A stretch of 64,000 bases of DNA. Source: Gammaproteobacteria bacterium (GTDB lineage: Bacteria; Pseudomonadota; Gammaproteobacteria; GCA-001735895). Below are positions 1-10,781 of the stretch, one piece after another; the stretch's first letter is position 1; each line of letters starts with the position of its first letter. Below the pieces are notes generated by a model, which was not told the origin of the DNA, did not search any database, and saw nothing but the letters and a program-made list of their open reading frames with translations. The stretch covers positions 34,460 to 98,459 of the forward strand of contig JABHSO010000220.1 in NCBI GenBank assembly GCA_018669845.1, read 5' to 3'. Position numbers and translations under genes: made by a program.

Positions 1-825
1 CATCTTTCCTGAAACCTCTATCAATTTGCGAATGCCAGCAGAACAGGCCCCTGCCCGCAATCTTTTCAAACCTTCATTGACCAGAATACGGTTGTTGTAA
101 TCCAGTATTACCAGATCCGCCACAGTTCCGATGGCCACTAAATCGAGACATTCTGCCAAATTAGGTTCCGGTCTGTCATCAAACCAGCTTACTTTGCGTA
201 ATAATCGACGTAGCTCCAGCATCAGATAAAACGCAACGCCCACTCCAGCAAGATTTTTACCCGCACTTTCATTAAAAGCATTTGGATTTACGATGACGGA
301 AACATCGGGTAACTCATCTGCAGGTAAATGATGATCCGTCACAATAACTTCAATATTTTCCTGTTTCAAAAGTGACAAGCCCTTAAAGCTTGAAATACCG
401 GTATCAACGGTAATCACCAGATCCGGCTTTAAATTGATAATCCGTTTGGCTACATTTTCTGAAACCCCATAACCATCTTTAAAGCGATCTGGAAGTAGAA
501 AATTAATATTTTCATGTCCCATCAAAATCAGTGCTCTTACGCACAATGCTGTGCTTGTCGCACCATCAGCGTCATAATCTCCAAATACCAGAATATTTGA
601 TTGTTGCTGTAAATGGCCCATTAAGATTTCAGCGGCCTGTTGTAAGTGAGTAATGAGATGCGGTGGTGTTAATGCTTTCAGTGCATATTCAACTTCTGCA
701 AAAGATTGAATATCTCTAGCACTGAAAACACGTTGCAATACCGGGTGCAAACTACAATCCGCTGTCAGAAGCTGTGGATTACACGGGCGTTGTTGTAATT
801 TTATGGATGAATTTATTTTCTGCAT
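1..825 (-). CDS. recJ: Single-stranded-DNA exonuclease RecJ (N-terminal part, cut by window edge)
   Basis: RecJ is a 5'-3' single-strand DNA exonuclease used in RecF-pathway recombination and mismatch repair. The 275 codons present read without a stop from an ATG at 825 and run off the left end. They show the DHH-family motifs in order: FGDYDADG near residue 82, VDTGIS, the TDHHLP metal site, a VNPN segment, GVGVAFYL and DLVAIGTVADLV. This is the N-terminal catalytic core; the second half lies outside. The gene reads away from the divergent outer-membrane pair starting at 958, with 132 bp between them. The family assignment is firm; nothing unusual is seen in the part present. Confidence 0.95.
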   Translation of the reverse strand, partial: MQKINSSIKLQQRPCNPQLLTADCSLHPVLQRVFSARDIQSFAEVEYALKALTPPHLITHLQQAAEILMGHLQQQSNILVFGDYDADGATSTALCVRALILMGHENINFLLPDRFKDGYGVSENVAKRIINLKPDLVITVDTGISSFKGLSLLKQENIEVIVTDHHLPADELPDVSVIVNPNAFNESAGKNLAGVGVAFYLMLELRRLLRKVSWFDDRPEPNLAECLDLVAIGTVADLVILDYNNRILVNEGLKRLRAGACSAGIRKLIEVSGKM

Positions 826-957
826 GGAGCCATTCTATTTAATTTTTGATTTGAAATAAGGCTTGTAGATAAGAGTTATGTTTTCTACCTGACCATAATC
901 GAGATTTATTTATCGCCACTCATGTATTACAAACATATATAGCAGTACTATATATAA

Positions 958-1902
958 ATGAATAGTGTTTGCTCATTAAATTCACAATGGCGTTGCATCA
1001 GTTACCTTCAGGCCATTTTATACTGCTTTTGGCTTTTGTTATTCGTTTTAATATCAACTCCATTGCTGGCTTCCAGGCAATATTGCGATATCAGTCTGGA
1101 TCAAAAAATTATGGGTCTAAGCCACGGGACTACTAAAAAATCCAATCTCAATACGGGGTTAGGGTCTGCAGTGGGTATTACCACCTCAGAGTTAAATTTT
1201 GACTGGATTATGAGTAATGAACCTGAGCATTCACAATCTATTGGTTTAAATACTTTATACACCATTATAAATTTCGACAGGATCAATCCCATGACCAACG
1301 GTCATTTACATACCTGGGGATTACCTATAGCAGGTTCATACACAACAAATGAAACTGAAGTTTTCTATGATGTAACACCGGGGATTTCAGTTTCTTCGAA
1401 TGCCTTAAAAAATCCTGAACTGATAAACAGTGAAAGCTTACAGTTAACAACGAGCCTGATTGTTCAAAAAAAGCATAATGAAAATCTTACATGGATTTAC
1501 GGATTCATGTCTGACTACAGGTTTGGCGACTATCAGCTGTATCCATTAGCGGGAGTTTGCCTGGAACCGGCACAAGGATGGTTGTTACAACTAGCAGTTC
1601 CAGATTTCAGTATTCAAAAAAAATTCTCCAGCCTCTTTAACCTCACTTTTTATATTTCTCCAGAAGGTAATAAATGGCATGTGTTCAGCAAAGATTTACA
1701 GAGTAATTCAGAGCTTACATATAATTCTATAATCACCGGTATCACTGCACACTGGTCAGTAACACCCAGCATTGAATTGAACCTTGATTTAGTAAAACAA
1801 AGCAAAAAAGTGTTCAACCTGGTGTCCGATGATAATCAGTTAATTTCAGCAGATGCCGATTCGAGTATGGAATTAAAGCTGAGTGGAAGGTTTTTATTTT
1901 GA
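958..1902 (+). CDS. Hypothetical secreted or outer-membrane protein paired with an Omp85 barrel
   Basis: I do not recognise the 314-residue product. A hydrophobic N-terminus (about residues 15-39, ending near LLAS) looks like a long signal peptide. The rest alternates polar and aromatic/hydrophobic residues in short stretches, as in transmembrane beta strands, and the chain ends in Phe (SGRFLF), as many outer-membrane barrels do. No clear Shine-Dalgarno sequence precedes the ATG at 958, so a slightly later start is possible. Its stop overlaps the start of the downstream Omp85-type gene, so the two are translationally coupled and probably act together in the outer membrane. Function unknown. 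Confidence 0.7.
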   Translation: MNSVCSLNSQWRCISYLQAILYCFWLLLFVLISTPLLASRQYCDISLDQKIMGLSHGTTKKSNLNTGLGSAVGITTSELNFDWIMSNEPEHSQSIGLNTLYTIINFDRINPMTNGHLHTWGLPIAGSYTTNETEVFYDVTPGISVSSNALKNPELINSESLQLTTSLIVQKKHNENLTWIYGFMSDYRFGDYQLYPLAGVCLEPAQGWLLQLAVPDFSIQKKFSSLFNLTFYISPEGNKWHVFSKDLQSNSELTYNSIITGITAHWSVTPSIELNLDLVKQSKKVFNLVSDDNQLISADADSSMELKLSGRFLF

Positions 1903-3614
1903 TCAACTTCCTGCTGCAAAAAATCATTTGTATTTCAATACTGACTATGGCGATATATTTGATATCACCACAATTAGCTTATGCTACAAATGTCACTGCA
2001 ACAACAAATTCTAAATGTCAGAAAATTATATTACCGGCTGATAAAGACCTTGTCGATTTTGAAGCCATGCGTAATCGATTTTCAATTCAACAATACAGTG
2101 GCGTTACTATTGGGAAAATTAGCATCATCAATCTGCCTGTATTTAATTTGAACAACCCTGATGAAAATAATTTCTTTTACCGGTTTATAAACAACATTCA
2201 CATACCAACAAAACATGATGTAGTACGTCGACATTTATTATTTAAAAAGGGAGATGTTCTAATCCCCCGCTTATTAATAGAAAGTGAACGTATCTTACGT
2301 AAAAACAGTTTTCTCTCTGATGCCATTGTTCTACCACATCAACGTTGTGGTAATTCTCTGGATGTAATAGTTGTAGTTCGAGATCTTTGGACCTTGTTAC
2401 CAAAATTATATATGAGCCGAAAAGGTGGAAATAATGAATACGGCTTGATACTGGAAGATGAAAATATTTTTGGTACAGGAAATGCTCTTTTCATAGAATT
2501 TATTAATGATCCCGAACGTGAAGCTAAAGCTTTGGGGTTTAGAACAAAACTACTGTTTGGCACTCGCATCTCACTGAATACATTTTACAGTGATAATACT
2601 GATGGTTTTAATAAAATGCTGGAAGTGATACGCCCATTCTATTCACTTGATACAACCTGGTCATATGGCGCACAAATCAATCAAAAATCATTTGACGAAT
2701 CATTGGAAGCATATGAACTGGATCTGGAAGCATTTGAACATGAAGAAAATGATTACCATTTATTCGTTGGCTATTCTGCTGGCTTAAATAAGAATTTTAC
2801 TCGACGTTATTATTATGGTTTTTCACGAACTGAAGATAAATTTAACCCCGTTGATGAGACATCCTCTATTCCTGAAAATAGAATTCTGGCTTATCCATGG
2901 CTTAAATATTCAATCATTGAAGACAACTTTGTCATATATAAAAATTTAAATACCCTATACCGCACAGAAGATGTGTCCACCGGCCTGGGGTTTTCAACTT
3001 TACTGGGATATGCCGATGATGTATTCGATTCAGAGTTATCACAGTGGGTTTTTTCACTGAGTTTAATCGATACACCGGTAAAACTTGAAAAGCATTTGCT
3101 CAAAGCAAAGTTCAAAACAGATGGTTTTTGGGACCATGACAGAAACAATTTTGTTAATACGGTAACCTCCGTTGGTCTATCTTACTTCTGGTTATTGACC
3201 GAAAAACAACGGGCTTTTATTGGTCTGTCCTATGATCATGGAAAAAATCTGGCACAGGACAATTTGCTTCCATTGGGAGGTGAAGAAGGGTTACGTGGAT
3301 ACCCTTCTGAATATTTATTGGGTGAGCGACGGTTTCTGCTTAACCTTGAACACCGCTATTTTTTTAACAGCCATTATTTAAATCTTTTCCGTTTTGCCAG
3401 TGTACTCTTTTTAGATATTGGCCAGACAAGCTACAGTGAAAATTCCAATTCACGAGACAGTGAATTACTAACATCTGCAGGTGTGGGTATTCGTATAAAT
3501 TCAAGCAAGACCAACATCAGTAAAATTATTCATATTGATCTGGCTTTTCCTCTGAAGAATAATGATGATCTGAGTAGTTACCAGCTTAGAATTACAGCTG
3601 ATGCAACTTTTTAA
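1899..3614 (+). CDS. Omp85-superfamily outer-membrane protein (one POTRA plus 16-strand-type barrel)
   Basis: The 571-residue protein begins with a signal peptide ending near LAYA. A POTRA-like domain follows at about residues 55-170: an IGKISI strand, then LLFKKGDVLIPRLLIESERIL and a DVIVVVRDLWTL strand. The barrel occupies the rest. The barrel motif GGEEGLRGY, typical of Omp85 strands and the L6 loop, lies near residue 470, and the chain ends in Phe. With one POTRA it is shorter than BamA (five) or TamA (three) and fits the group usually annotated BamA/TamA family. The start is TTG at 1899, overlapping the upstream stop, with GGAAGG about nine bases ahead; starting at the later ATG (1947) would lose the charged end of the signal peptide. 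Cargo unknown. Confidence 0.85.
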   Translation: MINFLLQKIICISILTMAIYLISPQLAYATNVTATTNSKCQKIILPADKDLVDFEAMRNRFSIQQYSGVTIGKISIINLPVFNLNNPDENNFFYRFINNIHIPTKHDVVRRHLLFKKGDVLIPRLLIESERILRKNSFLSDAIVLPHQRCGNSLDVIVVVRDLWTLLPKLYMSRKGGNNEYGLILEDENIFGTGNALFIEFINDPEREAKALGFRTKLLFGTRISLNTFYSDNTDGFNKMLEVIRPFYSLDTTWSYGAQINQKSFDESLEAYELDLEAFEHEENDYHLFVGYSAGLNKNFTRRYYYGFSRTEDKFNPVDETSSIPENRILAYPWLKYSIIEDNFVIYKNLNTLYRTEDVSTGLGFSTLLGYADDVFDSELSQWVFSLSLIDTPVKLEKHLLKAKFKTDGFWDHDRNNFVNTVTSVGLSYFWLLTEKQRAFIGLSYDHGKNLAQDNLLPLGGEEGLRGYPSEYLLGERRFLLNLEHRYFFNSHYLNLFRFASVLFLDIGQTSYSENSNSRDSELLTSAGVGIRINSSKTNISKIIHIDLAFPLKNNDDLSSYQLRITADATF

Positions 3615-3664
3615 TATTTTGATAATGTCATAAGTGATATGAAAATTCGGTTTCTATCAACACA

Positions 3665-4342
3665 ATGAATATAGCCATCATTCCATTATTAACCGCCCTG
3701 CTACCGATAGTCGGTATCAATATCGCCTACATCGTAGCGGCAAGTTTAGACCATGTGCCCACATGTTTTGTCTACCTTGAGGGTTGTACTACAATTAGTT
3801 CGACTGGAAGAGCCCCGCCTGAAAGCCTATGGTTTCGTGCCACCATCATTCCCACTGCTGTATTGACGATCATTTGCTGGAGATTGATAGGTGGCTGGCT
3901 CCAATGTCTCGAAAAAAAATCTTATAAGGGATCGGCAATTATTCAAACTCTGGGCATATTATCGGGGTTATTTTTAATATTTTATACCGTTGCACTCGGT
4001 TTTATTGGTCCAGAATACGTCGTGCAAAGACGCATTGGGGTTACCCTGTTTTTTGGTTTTACCTTTTTGGCTCAATTATTACTGGCACAACGATTATGGA
4101 ACTTTTCTAATAAACATCCTGACAAATATCCCAAAAAGATAGCTGGACTTAAAATTGTCTTATGCTGGTTTTTATTAATTGCTGGGTTAATCAGTATTCC
4201 CGTATCAAACTACATTGGCACCGATGAACCACAAAATATTGTTGAATGGATTTTTTCAGTATTACTGTACAGTTATTTTTTAGCTGTTTTCTGGGCATGG
4301 CAAGTGACAGGGTTCAAAGCAAGGCTGACAACCGGGTTTTGA
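3665..4342 (+). CDS. Frag1/DRAM/Sfk1-type membrane protein
   Basis: The 225-residue protein has about six membrane-spanning stretches (around residues 5-27, 58-78, 91-113, 121-140, 158-178 and 192-213). The extracytoplasmic segment after helix one carries two Cys, an ISSTGRAPPESLWFR-type stretch and the Pro/Phe/Arg pattern of the Frag1/DRAM/Sfk1 family. The biochemical role of bacterial members is not established, so none is claimed. It follows the Omp85 gene by 50 bp and precedes the PhnD-like gene by 44 bp on the same strand, and may share a transcript with either. Confidence 0.65.
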   Translation: MNIAIIPLLTALLPIVGINIAYIVAASLDHVPTCFVYLEGCTTISSTGRAPPESLWFRATIIPTAVLTIICWRLIGGWLQCLEKKSYKGSAIIQTLGILSGLFLIFYTVALGFIGPEYVVQRRIGVTLFFGFTFLAQLLLAQRLWNFSNKHPDKYPKKIAGLKIVLCWFLLIAGLISIPVSNYIGTDEPQNIVEWIFSVLLYSYFLAVFWAWQVTGFKARLTTGF

Positions 4343-4386
4343 TTTAAATCATTATATTTAATGACACTTAAGATAGACTAATTAAC

Positions 4387-5238
4387 ATGAAAACGATGTA
4401 TTCAAGATTGATTGCTCTGCTCTTAAGCATCATCATTCCACTATCAATAATAGCTACGTTTCCTACTACCGCCCTGGCTCAGGAAAAAACATTCATATTT
4501 GGTATTATTCCTCAATTCGAAGCCAAAAAATTAAGGTCGATCTGGCAACCGATCATTAATTATCTAAAAACGGAGACCGGTTACAACTTTAAAATTAAGG
4601 GTTCTCCAACCATTCCCGATTTTGAAAGTGAAATAATGCAAGGAGACTTCGATTTTGTGTATCTGAACCCTTATCAAAGTATGTTAGCCAACGAAACATT
4701 GGGCTACACACCATTAGTAAAAGATATTGAAAAAACATTATTCGGCATAATAGTTGTAAAAAAAGACAGCAGCATTACTGATGTTTCTCAACTAGATCGA
4801 CAGGTAATAGCTTTTCCTGCTCCCAATGCATTAGCTGCATCATTATTGGTAAGAAAGGATCTACAGGATGACCTTAAAATAAAGGTATACCCTCGCTATG
4901 TAAAAACACATGATTCAGTCTATCTGAATGTTTTACTTGGTGAAGTAGCAGCGGGTGGAGGCGTGCAAAAAACGCTCAGTCAACAACAGCCAAAATACCA
5001 GGCAGCATTAAAAGTAATTTATAAAACAAGGGAAGTATCTCCTCACCCTGTATCATCACATCCCCGAGTACCCATCAACGTAGTCAATGCTGTAAAAAAT
5101 GCCTTATTAAAACTGGGAGAAACTACAGAAGGAAAAAACTTACTTGCAAAAATTCCTATGAAGAAAATTGGTGAAGCTTCTTTAATGGATTATCTTTCAT
5201 TCAAAGAACTTGGATTAGAACGATTTTATAATAAATAA
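4387..5238 (+). CDS. PhnD-like periplasmic binding protein, probable sensor partner of the next gene
   Basis: A signal peptide (about residues 1-31, ending TTALAQ) leads into a phosphate/phosphite/phosphonate-type binding domain: FGIIPQFEAKKL, a lobe-1 segment with FDFVYLNPYQSM, FGIIVVKKDSSI and a FPAPNALAASLLVRKDL segment. At 283 residues it has family length. No ABC ATPase or permease is nearby. Nine bases downstream starts a membrane diguanylate cyclase with a periplasmic domain. Such lone PhnD-like genes beside GGDEF or kinase genes commonly supply the ligand signal. I therefore infer ligand sensing rather than uptake; the ligand is unknown. The true transporter PhnD at 26827 is a distinct paralogue. 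Confidence 0.8.
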   Translation: MKTMYSRLIALLLSIIIPLSIIATFPTTALAQEKTFIFGIIPQFEAKKLRSIWQPIINYLKTETGYNFKIKGSPTIPDFESEIMQGDFDFVYLNPYQSMLANETLGYTPLVKDIEKTLFGIIVVKKDSSITDVSQLDRQVIAFPAPNALAASLLVRKDLQDDLKIKVYPRYVKTHDSVYLNVLLGEVAAGGGVQKTLSQQQPKYQAALKVIYKTREVSPHPVSSHPRVPINVVNAVKNALLKLGETTEGKNLLAKIPMKKIGEASLMDYLSFKELGLERFYNK

Positions 5239-5247
5239 TTTTATCTC

Positions 5248-6851
5248 ATGGGTATTAGAGAACAATTAACCTTTCCAGTCATCTTTGTGGTGATACTCAT
5301 GGTTGGAGTACTACATTTTTACTGGGCACCTCAGCAGCAAAATAATGCCCGTGAAAATTTCATTTCACAATGGGTAAAGGTTTCTCGGCCATGGAAAGCG
5401 ACCTGATTAGAAATTTATTATCCAGTGATTACTCGGCTCTGTACTCTTCTCTTGATTCTCAGTTAATAACAAATGCTAATACCTGGAAACACTTTTCGCT
5501 TCATGATGATAATGGCAATCAAATATATCCTCTCTTTGCGCATAAAGAATTTACAGGTCCCCATGAATTTCATATACCTTACAAATACGAAATCAAACTT
5601 GAAGGCGAGTTACTCGGGTATATCGAAGTGCATCTAGATTGGCACGAACAATTCTCCAAAACACAGCAACATATTTTAGAACTGGAACTGTTTTTAGTCA
5701 TCATAGGAATTTTACTTGTCGTATTCATCCTGGTGTGGAACAACAAAGTCATCATAAAACCTATTATTAATTTACAACAGGCAGCTGAAAAAGTAGCGGG
5801 TGGTGACTTTAATAGCCCTTTACAGAAAGTTGTGAGCGGGGAAATTGGAAAATTAATCAGCGCATTTGATTTTATGCGTACAAAGGTTGTTGCTTACCAG
5901 CAGCATCTTCTACAGTCTGAAGCTAAACTTATCGACTATAGTAATGCCCTCGTCACGTTTAATACCATGTTATCTGTGGATGGAATAGTCGAATTAGTCA
6001 ATGACAGTGCCGTATCAAGTACAGGTCTGTCATCTGATAAAATCATTGGGAAAGCACTCTGGGAAACCTATTGGTATAACGACGATGAGTTGCTTCAACA
6101 GCAGGTGAAAGCTGATGTTATAACCTGTGCTTCGGGGCAAGCCACAGTTAGAGAATTAAAAATAAAAGTGACTGGTGACCAGTTTTTAACCATCCGCTTA
6201 AACTTGACTCCCATAAAAGATAATCAAGGTCAGGTGACTTACCTTGTTGGAGAAGGGCTGGATATTACTAACAGCAAAGCTGCTGAAGAAGCACTAAAAG
6301 AAAAAACCGTTGAGTTGGAATTTGCAAGATTAAAATATAAACAATTGAGTGAAACAGACCCGCTCACTAAGATATCAAATCGACGTGTATATGAGGAACG
6401 TTTAACTCAGGAAATCGCATCCGCAAAACGTTCTAATAAGTCATTATCACTGTTAATGATCGATATAGACCACTTCAAACAATATAATGATCAGTATGGC
6501 CATGATGCGGGAGATGTAACCTTAAGACGGGTTGCAGAAGTCATTTCAGAAGGGTTGCCAAGGTCTACTGACCTGGCTGTACGTTTTGGAGGAGAAGAGT
6601 TTGTAGTTCTAATGCCGTCAACTGATATTGACGGTGCACTAATAGTTGCTGAACGAATTAGATCACATATCAAGGTATTATCAATAACACACGATTTTTC
6701 TGCTCACCTCGGAATGCTAACGGTAAGTATTGGTATTGCATCATTGGCTGGAGATAAACTGAATGAGGTAGACCTTCTCCATCATGCTGATGCTGCGCTT
6801 TATGCTGCTAAAGATGCAGGAAGGAATCGAAGTGAAATTTATACTCCTTGA
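5248..6851 (+). CDS. Membrane diguanylate cyclase (HAMP-PAS-GGDEF) with an apparent -1 frameshift near its N-terminus
   Basis: The main frame, open from ATG 5370 (493 residues), has a periplasmic stretch, a membrane helix near 104-124, HAMP (about 125-180), PAS (about 190-300) and a GGDEF domain with GGEEF at 407-411 and an inhibitory RxxD site (RSTD, 398-401). It should make c-di-GMP with product inhibition. It lacks a first membrane helix. That helix lies just upstream in another frame: an ATG at 5248 opens MGIREQLTFPVIFVVILMVG and continues to a stop at 5404-5406. The two frames join only if one base is skipped between 5355 and 5404. The cause may be a real mutation, a read error or -1 slippage at A-AAT-TTC (5355-5361). 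Cotranscribed with the PhnD-like gene. Confidence 0.8.
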
Positions 6852-6928
6852 TAATTATATCCGCCAATACCAAATCAGCAACAAGTCAGTAAACACCTGA
6901 AAGTAACTTTTTTACCTATAGTTCCTGT

Positions 6929-7915
6929 CTATTTCTGTTCCAGTAAATCAGACATTAATTGTGCTTTTTTCCAAAACTTCCAGGCCATTGATGATTTGTA
7001 ATGAAGATTAAAAGCCCCTGCAGTATGCACAGTGATTCGGTTTTTTTTGTTATGAAAAACAGGAACCAGACAATTTTGTTCTACCGATTCAAGAGCCTGT
7101 TGGATATTTAAATCATTATGACCTTTTAACAGTTTTAAAATGGACAGGTCGGTGATGACAGCATTAGATTTAAGCTCTGTTTTTTTAAGGTCTTCCAGCT
7201 CAGCTGAATGACCACAATATAAATCACCTATTTTTTGTACATGACTATCATTGCTAAACCACAGAGTATTATTTAATTTTTCACCTTCATAATGATCTGC
7301 TCCCCAGCACCAGAGACTATTAATCATCGGTAACCCATCAATTTGTCGTTGTTGATTGATTTCATGCTGATACAGAAACATTTGCATTTCATTGAACAGC
7401 TTAAACCATGGCAAATTAGTTTTAGCCTGATCCAGATAATGCGTTACTTTTTTCCCCAGTGCTGACAGATAATGGGGTGTTTCGGTGATGGGTTGGCAAT
7501 TCAATAAAGTCATTATCCAGCTTTTATCTGGCAATAACTCTACCTTACAATCTTCTTTAAAAAACTCTTTTAATTCATTGATAATTATATCTAATTGATC
7601 GCTATTAGTAACTGGAATGACAATAGCATTGTTAATATCAGCCTTTAGATGTATGGGTTTAATCAGTAACTGCTGTCCTTCATTTTTTGAGTTAATAGCG
7701 TGAGCATAGGGTAAAGCCCGTTGTTGCAACCCCAGTCGCTGAATCAATATTTCATCAAAATCGGTAATTGAACTATTTACCCGCTCAGCAAAACGCAGCA
7801 GTTTATGCAGTATGGGGGTTGATCGAGCGAGTTCATCCAGATTTAGCTCATGGGCGGGCAGATTCAATAAACCTGGTAAAACCAGGTCAATTGTTGGAGC
7901 ATCTTTACCTGGCAA
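6929..7915 (-). CDS. RpfE-type conserved protein (COG4255-like)
   Basis: The 328-residue soluble protein contains the conserved opening LVLPGLLNLPAHEL, a central LPWFKLFNEMQMFLYQHEIN segment, INSLWCWG and a C-terminal LTVH/FNLHYK-like region. This matches proteins annotated as 'regulatory protein, RpfE type', often found close to recJ in Xanthomonas and relatives. The biochemical role is not known to me. The only upstream in-frame start is TTG at 7915, a few bases after the pepN stop, so it is probably the distal gene of a pepN operon. The start is uncertain because RpfE-like proteins usually begin just before the LPGLLNLP motif. Confidence 0.7.
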   Translation of the reverse strand: MPGKDAPTIDLVLPGLLNLPAHELNLDELARSTPILHKLLRFAERVNSSITDFDEILIQRLGLQQRALPYAHAINSKNEGQQLLIKPIHLKADINNAIVIPVTNSDQLDIIINELKEFFKEDCKVELLPDKSWIMTLLNCQPITETPHYLSALGKKVTHYLDQAKTNLPWFKLFNEMQMFLYQHEINQQRQIDGLPMINSLWCWGADHYEGEKLNNTLWFSNDSHVQKIGDLYCGHSAELEDLKKTELKSNAVITDLSILKLLKGHNDLNIQQALESVEQNCLVPVFHNKKNRITVHTAGAFNLHYKSSMAWKFWKKAQLMSDLLEQK

Positions 7916-7920
7916 CTGTT

Positions 7921-10539
7921 TTACTCTTCCGCTAAGCAGGAAGCGAGTTTCTCCGCAACATCGTTGGATAAATTTTCTTTAGCCTGAATGCGTAAAACTT
8001 GCTGTTTCATCTTTTCCCCAAGTTCAGGTGTTAGTCTCTTCCAGTTAAGAAAAGCATTCACCATACGTGAGGCTACCTGTGGATTGAGGCTATCAAGCTG
8101 AATGATTTTATCAGCAAAAAATTCATAACCCTTTCCTGAGACATGATGAAAAGCTTTAACATTAGACTGAACCGGCCCAAGTATTGATCGCGCTCGATTT
8201 GGATTTTTAATATTAAATGCAGAATGTTTTTCCAGTTTGATTATTTCTTCCAGAGCATTTTCGGTCTGTGAAGCAGCCTGCAATGCAAACCATTTATCCA
8301 CTACCAATGGTGTATCAGACCATTGCTCATAAAAAGCTTCAAACATTCTGGTCTTTGTATCATTTGTGTCATGCATAACCGCAGCTAAACTGCTCATTTG
8401 ATCAGTCATATTATCTGCACTATTGAATTGTGACTCAGCAAGATCAAAATACTGCGATGTCTGCAAAAGCGTCAAATAAACCAGGCAGGTACTTTTCAGA
8501 CTACGTTTTCCAATATCCTCTGGTGTTAACTGGTACGAAGCCGTGCTCTGACAGAATTCATATAATGCTGACAACTGTTGCTCCAGCTGTGTCGCAATCT
8601 GTTTTTTGATAAAGAGTCTGACCTGATGAATCTTATGCACATCAATCGGACTACACATTTCAGCCAGATACTTTTCTCCCGGAAGATTTAACATTTCTGC
8701 CAGCAAGGGTTTATCGATATGGGCATTATCCAGTAATCCGGCAAAAGCATTTATCAAACCATTTAACTCTTCAGTTTGCTCAACAGTTTCGGCATTTATC
8801 ATGTTAATCATTACCTGAGTAGCAAATTGCTGACCCGCTTCCCATTGATTAAAAGAGTCGGTTTCACAGGTCATTAGTTTCGCCAGTTCCTGCTGCGTTA
8901 AATCAGTGCGCAGGTTAACTGGAGATGAAAATTCTCTGAAACAGGAAATGAGGGGTAACTCAGGAATAGATTGAAATTCAAACGTTTGATCTACTTCGAG
9001 TATATTAAGAACAAGCTCCAGTTCTCCAGCTTCATTTAATGCCAACGGTGAGCCTGACTGGTCAAACATAGAAAGCTTCATAGGAATATGAAATGGCAGA
9101 TTATCTTCTCCTTTGGTTTTACCTGCATCCTGCTTCACCCAAAGTTTGAGGGTTTGTTTCTCAGCATCATAAATTCTTGAAACTGTCACCAAAGGGGTTC
9201 CTGATTGCTCATACCAACGTTGAAACTGCGTGAGATCTACTCCGCTAGCATCAGACATTGCCTGTCTAAAATCATCCGTGGTAACTGCCTGCCCATCAAA
9301 ACGTTTGAAGTAAAGATCCATGCCAGAACGAAATCCTGCTTTACCCAGCAAAGTATGATACATCCGTACCACTTCAGCGCCTTTCTCATAGACTGTTGAG
9401 GTATAGAAGTTATTGATTTCAAGATATGATTTTGGGCGAATAGGATGAGCCATCGGACCCGCATCTTCAGCAAACTGGTGACTGCGTAAAAGTCGTACAT
9501 CATTGATGCGCTGAATAGCTCGTGACATCATATCGGAACTGAATTCCTGATCACGAAATACCGTTAAGCCCTCTTTCAGGCTCAATTGAAACCAGTCACG
9601 ACAGGTAACCCGATTACCGGTCCAGTTATGAAAATATTCATGTCCAATGACACCTTCAATTCCCAGAAAATTCGTATCCGTAGCCGTTTTTTGATTTGCT
9701 AGCACATACTGCGTATTAAAAACGTTAAGTCCCTTATTTTCCATCGCCCCCATATTAAAATCATCCACTGCTACTACCATGTATAAATCCAGGTCGTATT
9801 CAAGGCCAAAAACATCTTCGTCCCACTTCATGGCTTTTTGTAACGATTTTAATGCGTGTCCACATTTTTCCTTATTATGATCTTCAGTATAAAACTCAAG
9901 ATCCACATGACGTCCGGACATGGTCGTGAAAGTACCCGCTACACAGGCTAGATCACCCGCCACCAGTGCAAACAGGTAGCTTGGTTTAGGAAAAGGGTCA
10001 CCCCATTTAACCCAGTGCCTTTCTCCATCTTCACCTGAACCGAGTTTATTACCATTAGATAACAATACCGGATAAGCCTTTTTATCTGCCCTGACCGTGG
10101 TCGTAAATACTGACATGACATCGGGACGGTCAAGGTAAAAGGTAATATGTCGAAAACCCTCTGCTTCACATTGAGAACAATAGTTACCATTACTCTGGTA
10201 CAGCCCTTCCAGGCTGGTATTAGCTGCCGGATTTATTTCAACTGTTGCACGAAATTCAAATTCATGAGGTACAGCGTGGATTGTGAGTAACTCCCCATCA
10301 TAGCTAAAGTCTGAATCATCCAGAAAGTCATTATCTATCTGTAAATCGACAACCTTCAGACCCACACCATCAAGTATCAAAGGTGCCTGACCATCTTCAG
10401 TCTGGCGACGAATAGTTAAATGACTTCGGACCGTGGTTACCCCTTCATTCAAAAGAAAATCCAGATCTGTACGCTGAATGCTAAATTCAGGTGTTTTGTA
10501 TTCATTCAGATATTTGCGTTGTGACTGATCTGTTTTCAT
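7921..10539 (-). CDS. pepN: Aminopeptidase N (M1 family)
   Basis: PepN is a broad-specificity cytoplasmic zinc aminopeptidase in peptide turnover. The 872-residue product has the E. coli-type length and layout. The N-terminal beta domain is followed by the substrate-binding GAMEN motif (264-268), the zinc site HEYFH (300-304) in [11 protein letters not shown], and the distal zinc ligand Glu323 in LKEGLTVF. A long C-terminal helical domain follows. The ATG at 10539 lies after a clear gap of 241 bp. The RpfE-like gene follows immediately. No anomalies. Confidence 0.97.
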   Translation of the reverse strand: MKTDQSQRKYLNEYKTPEFSIQRTDLDFLLNEGVTTVRSHLTIRRQTEDGQAPLILDGVGLKVVDLQIDNDFLDDSDFSYDGELLTIHAVPHEFEFRATVEINPAANTSLEGLYQSNGNYCSQCEAEGFRHITFYLDRPDVMSVFTTTVRADKKAYPVLLSNGNKLGSGEDGERHWVKWGDPFPKPSYLFALVAGDLACVAGTFTTMSGRHVDLEFYTEDHNKEKCGHALKSLQKAMKWDEDVFGLEYDLDLYMVVAVDDFNMGAMENKGLNVFNTQYVLANQKTATDTNFLGIEGVIGHEYFHNWTGNRVTCRDWFQLSLKEGLTVFRDQEFSSDMMSRAIQRINDVRLLRSHQFAEDAGPMAHPIRPKSYLEINNFYTSTVYEKGAEVVRMYHTLLGKAGFRSGMDLYFKRFDGQAVTTDDFRQAMSDASGVDLTQFQRWYEQSGTPLVTVSRIYDAEKQTLKLWVKQDAGKTKGEDNLPFHIPMKLSMFDQSGSPLALNEAGELELVLNILEVDQTFEFQSIPELPLISCFREFSSPVNLRTDLTQQELAKLMTCETDSFNQWEAGQQFATQVMINMINAETVEQTEELNGLINAFAGLLDNAHIDKPLLAEMLNLPGEKYLAEMCSPIDVHKIHQVRLFIKKQIATQLEQQLSALYEFCQSTASYQLTPEDIGKRSLKSTCLVYLTLLQTSQYFDLAESQFNSADNMTDQMSSLAAVMHDTNDTKTRMFEAFYEQWSDTPLVVDKWFALQAASQTENALEEIIKLEKHSAFNIKNPNRARSILGPVQSNVKAFHHVSGKGYEFFADKIIQLDSLNPQVASRMVNAFLNWKRLTPELGEKMKQQVLRIQAKENLSNDVAEKLASCLAEE

Positions 10540-10781
10540 AAAGAGTATTACCTTAAGGTTTTCAAAGATATTTTTATTGTTTTAAGGACTTATTAAAACA
10601 CATTTCAAGTGTATCCAGGTGGATGCTTTTTGACTAAATTTCAAGGTCTGCTGTTATAACGAATAACTCTATTAATATTCATTACAATCGTATCGTTTCT
10701 GATAAAGAATATTGTAATCAGGATTATTAAATGCTTATATGGGCGCATTGATTTCTAATATAAGGCTTCAGGAAAAAAATA

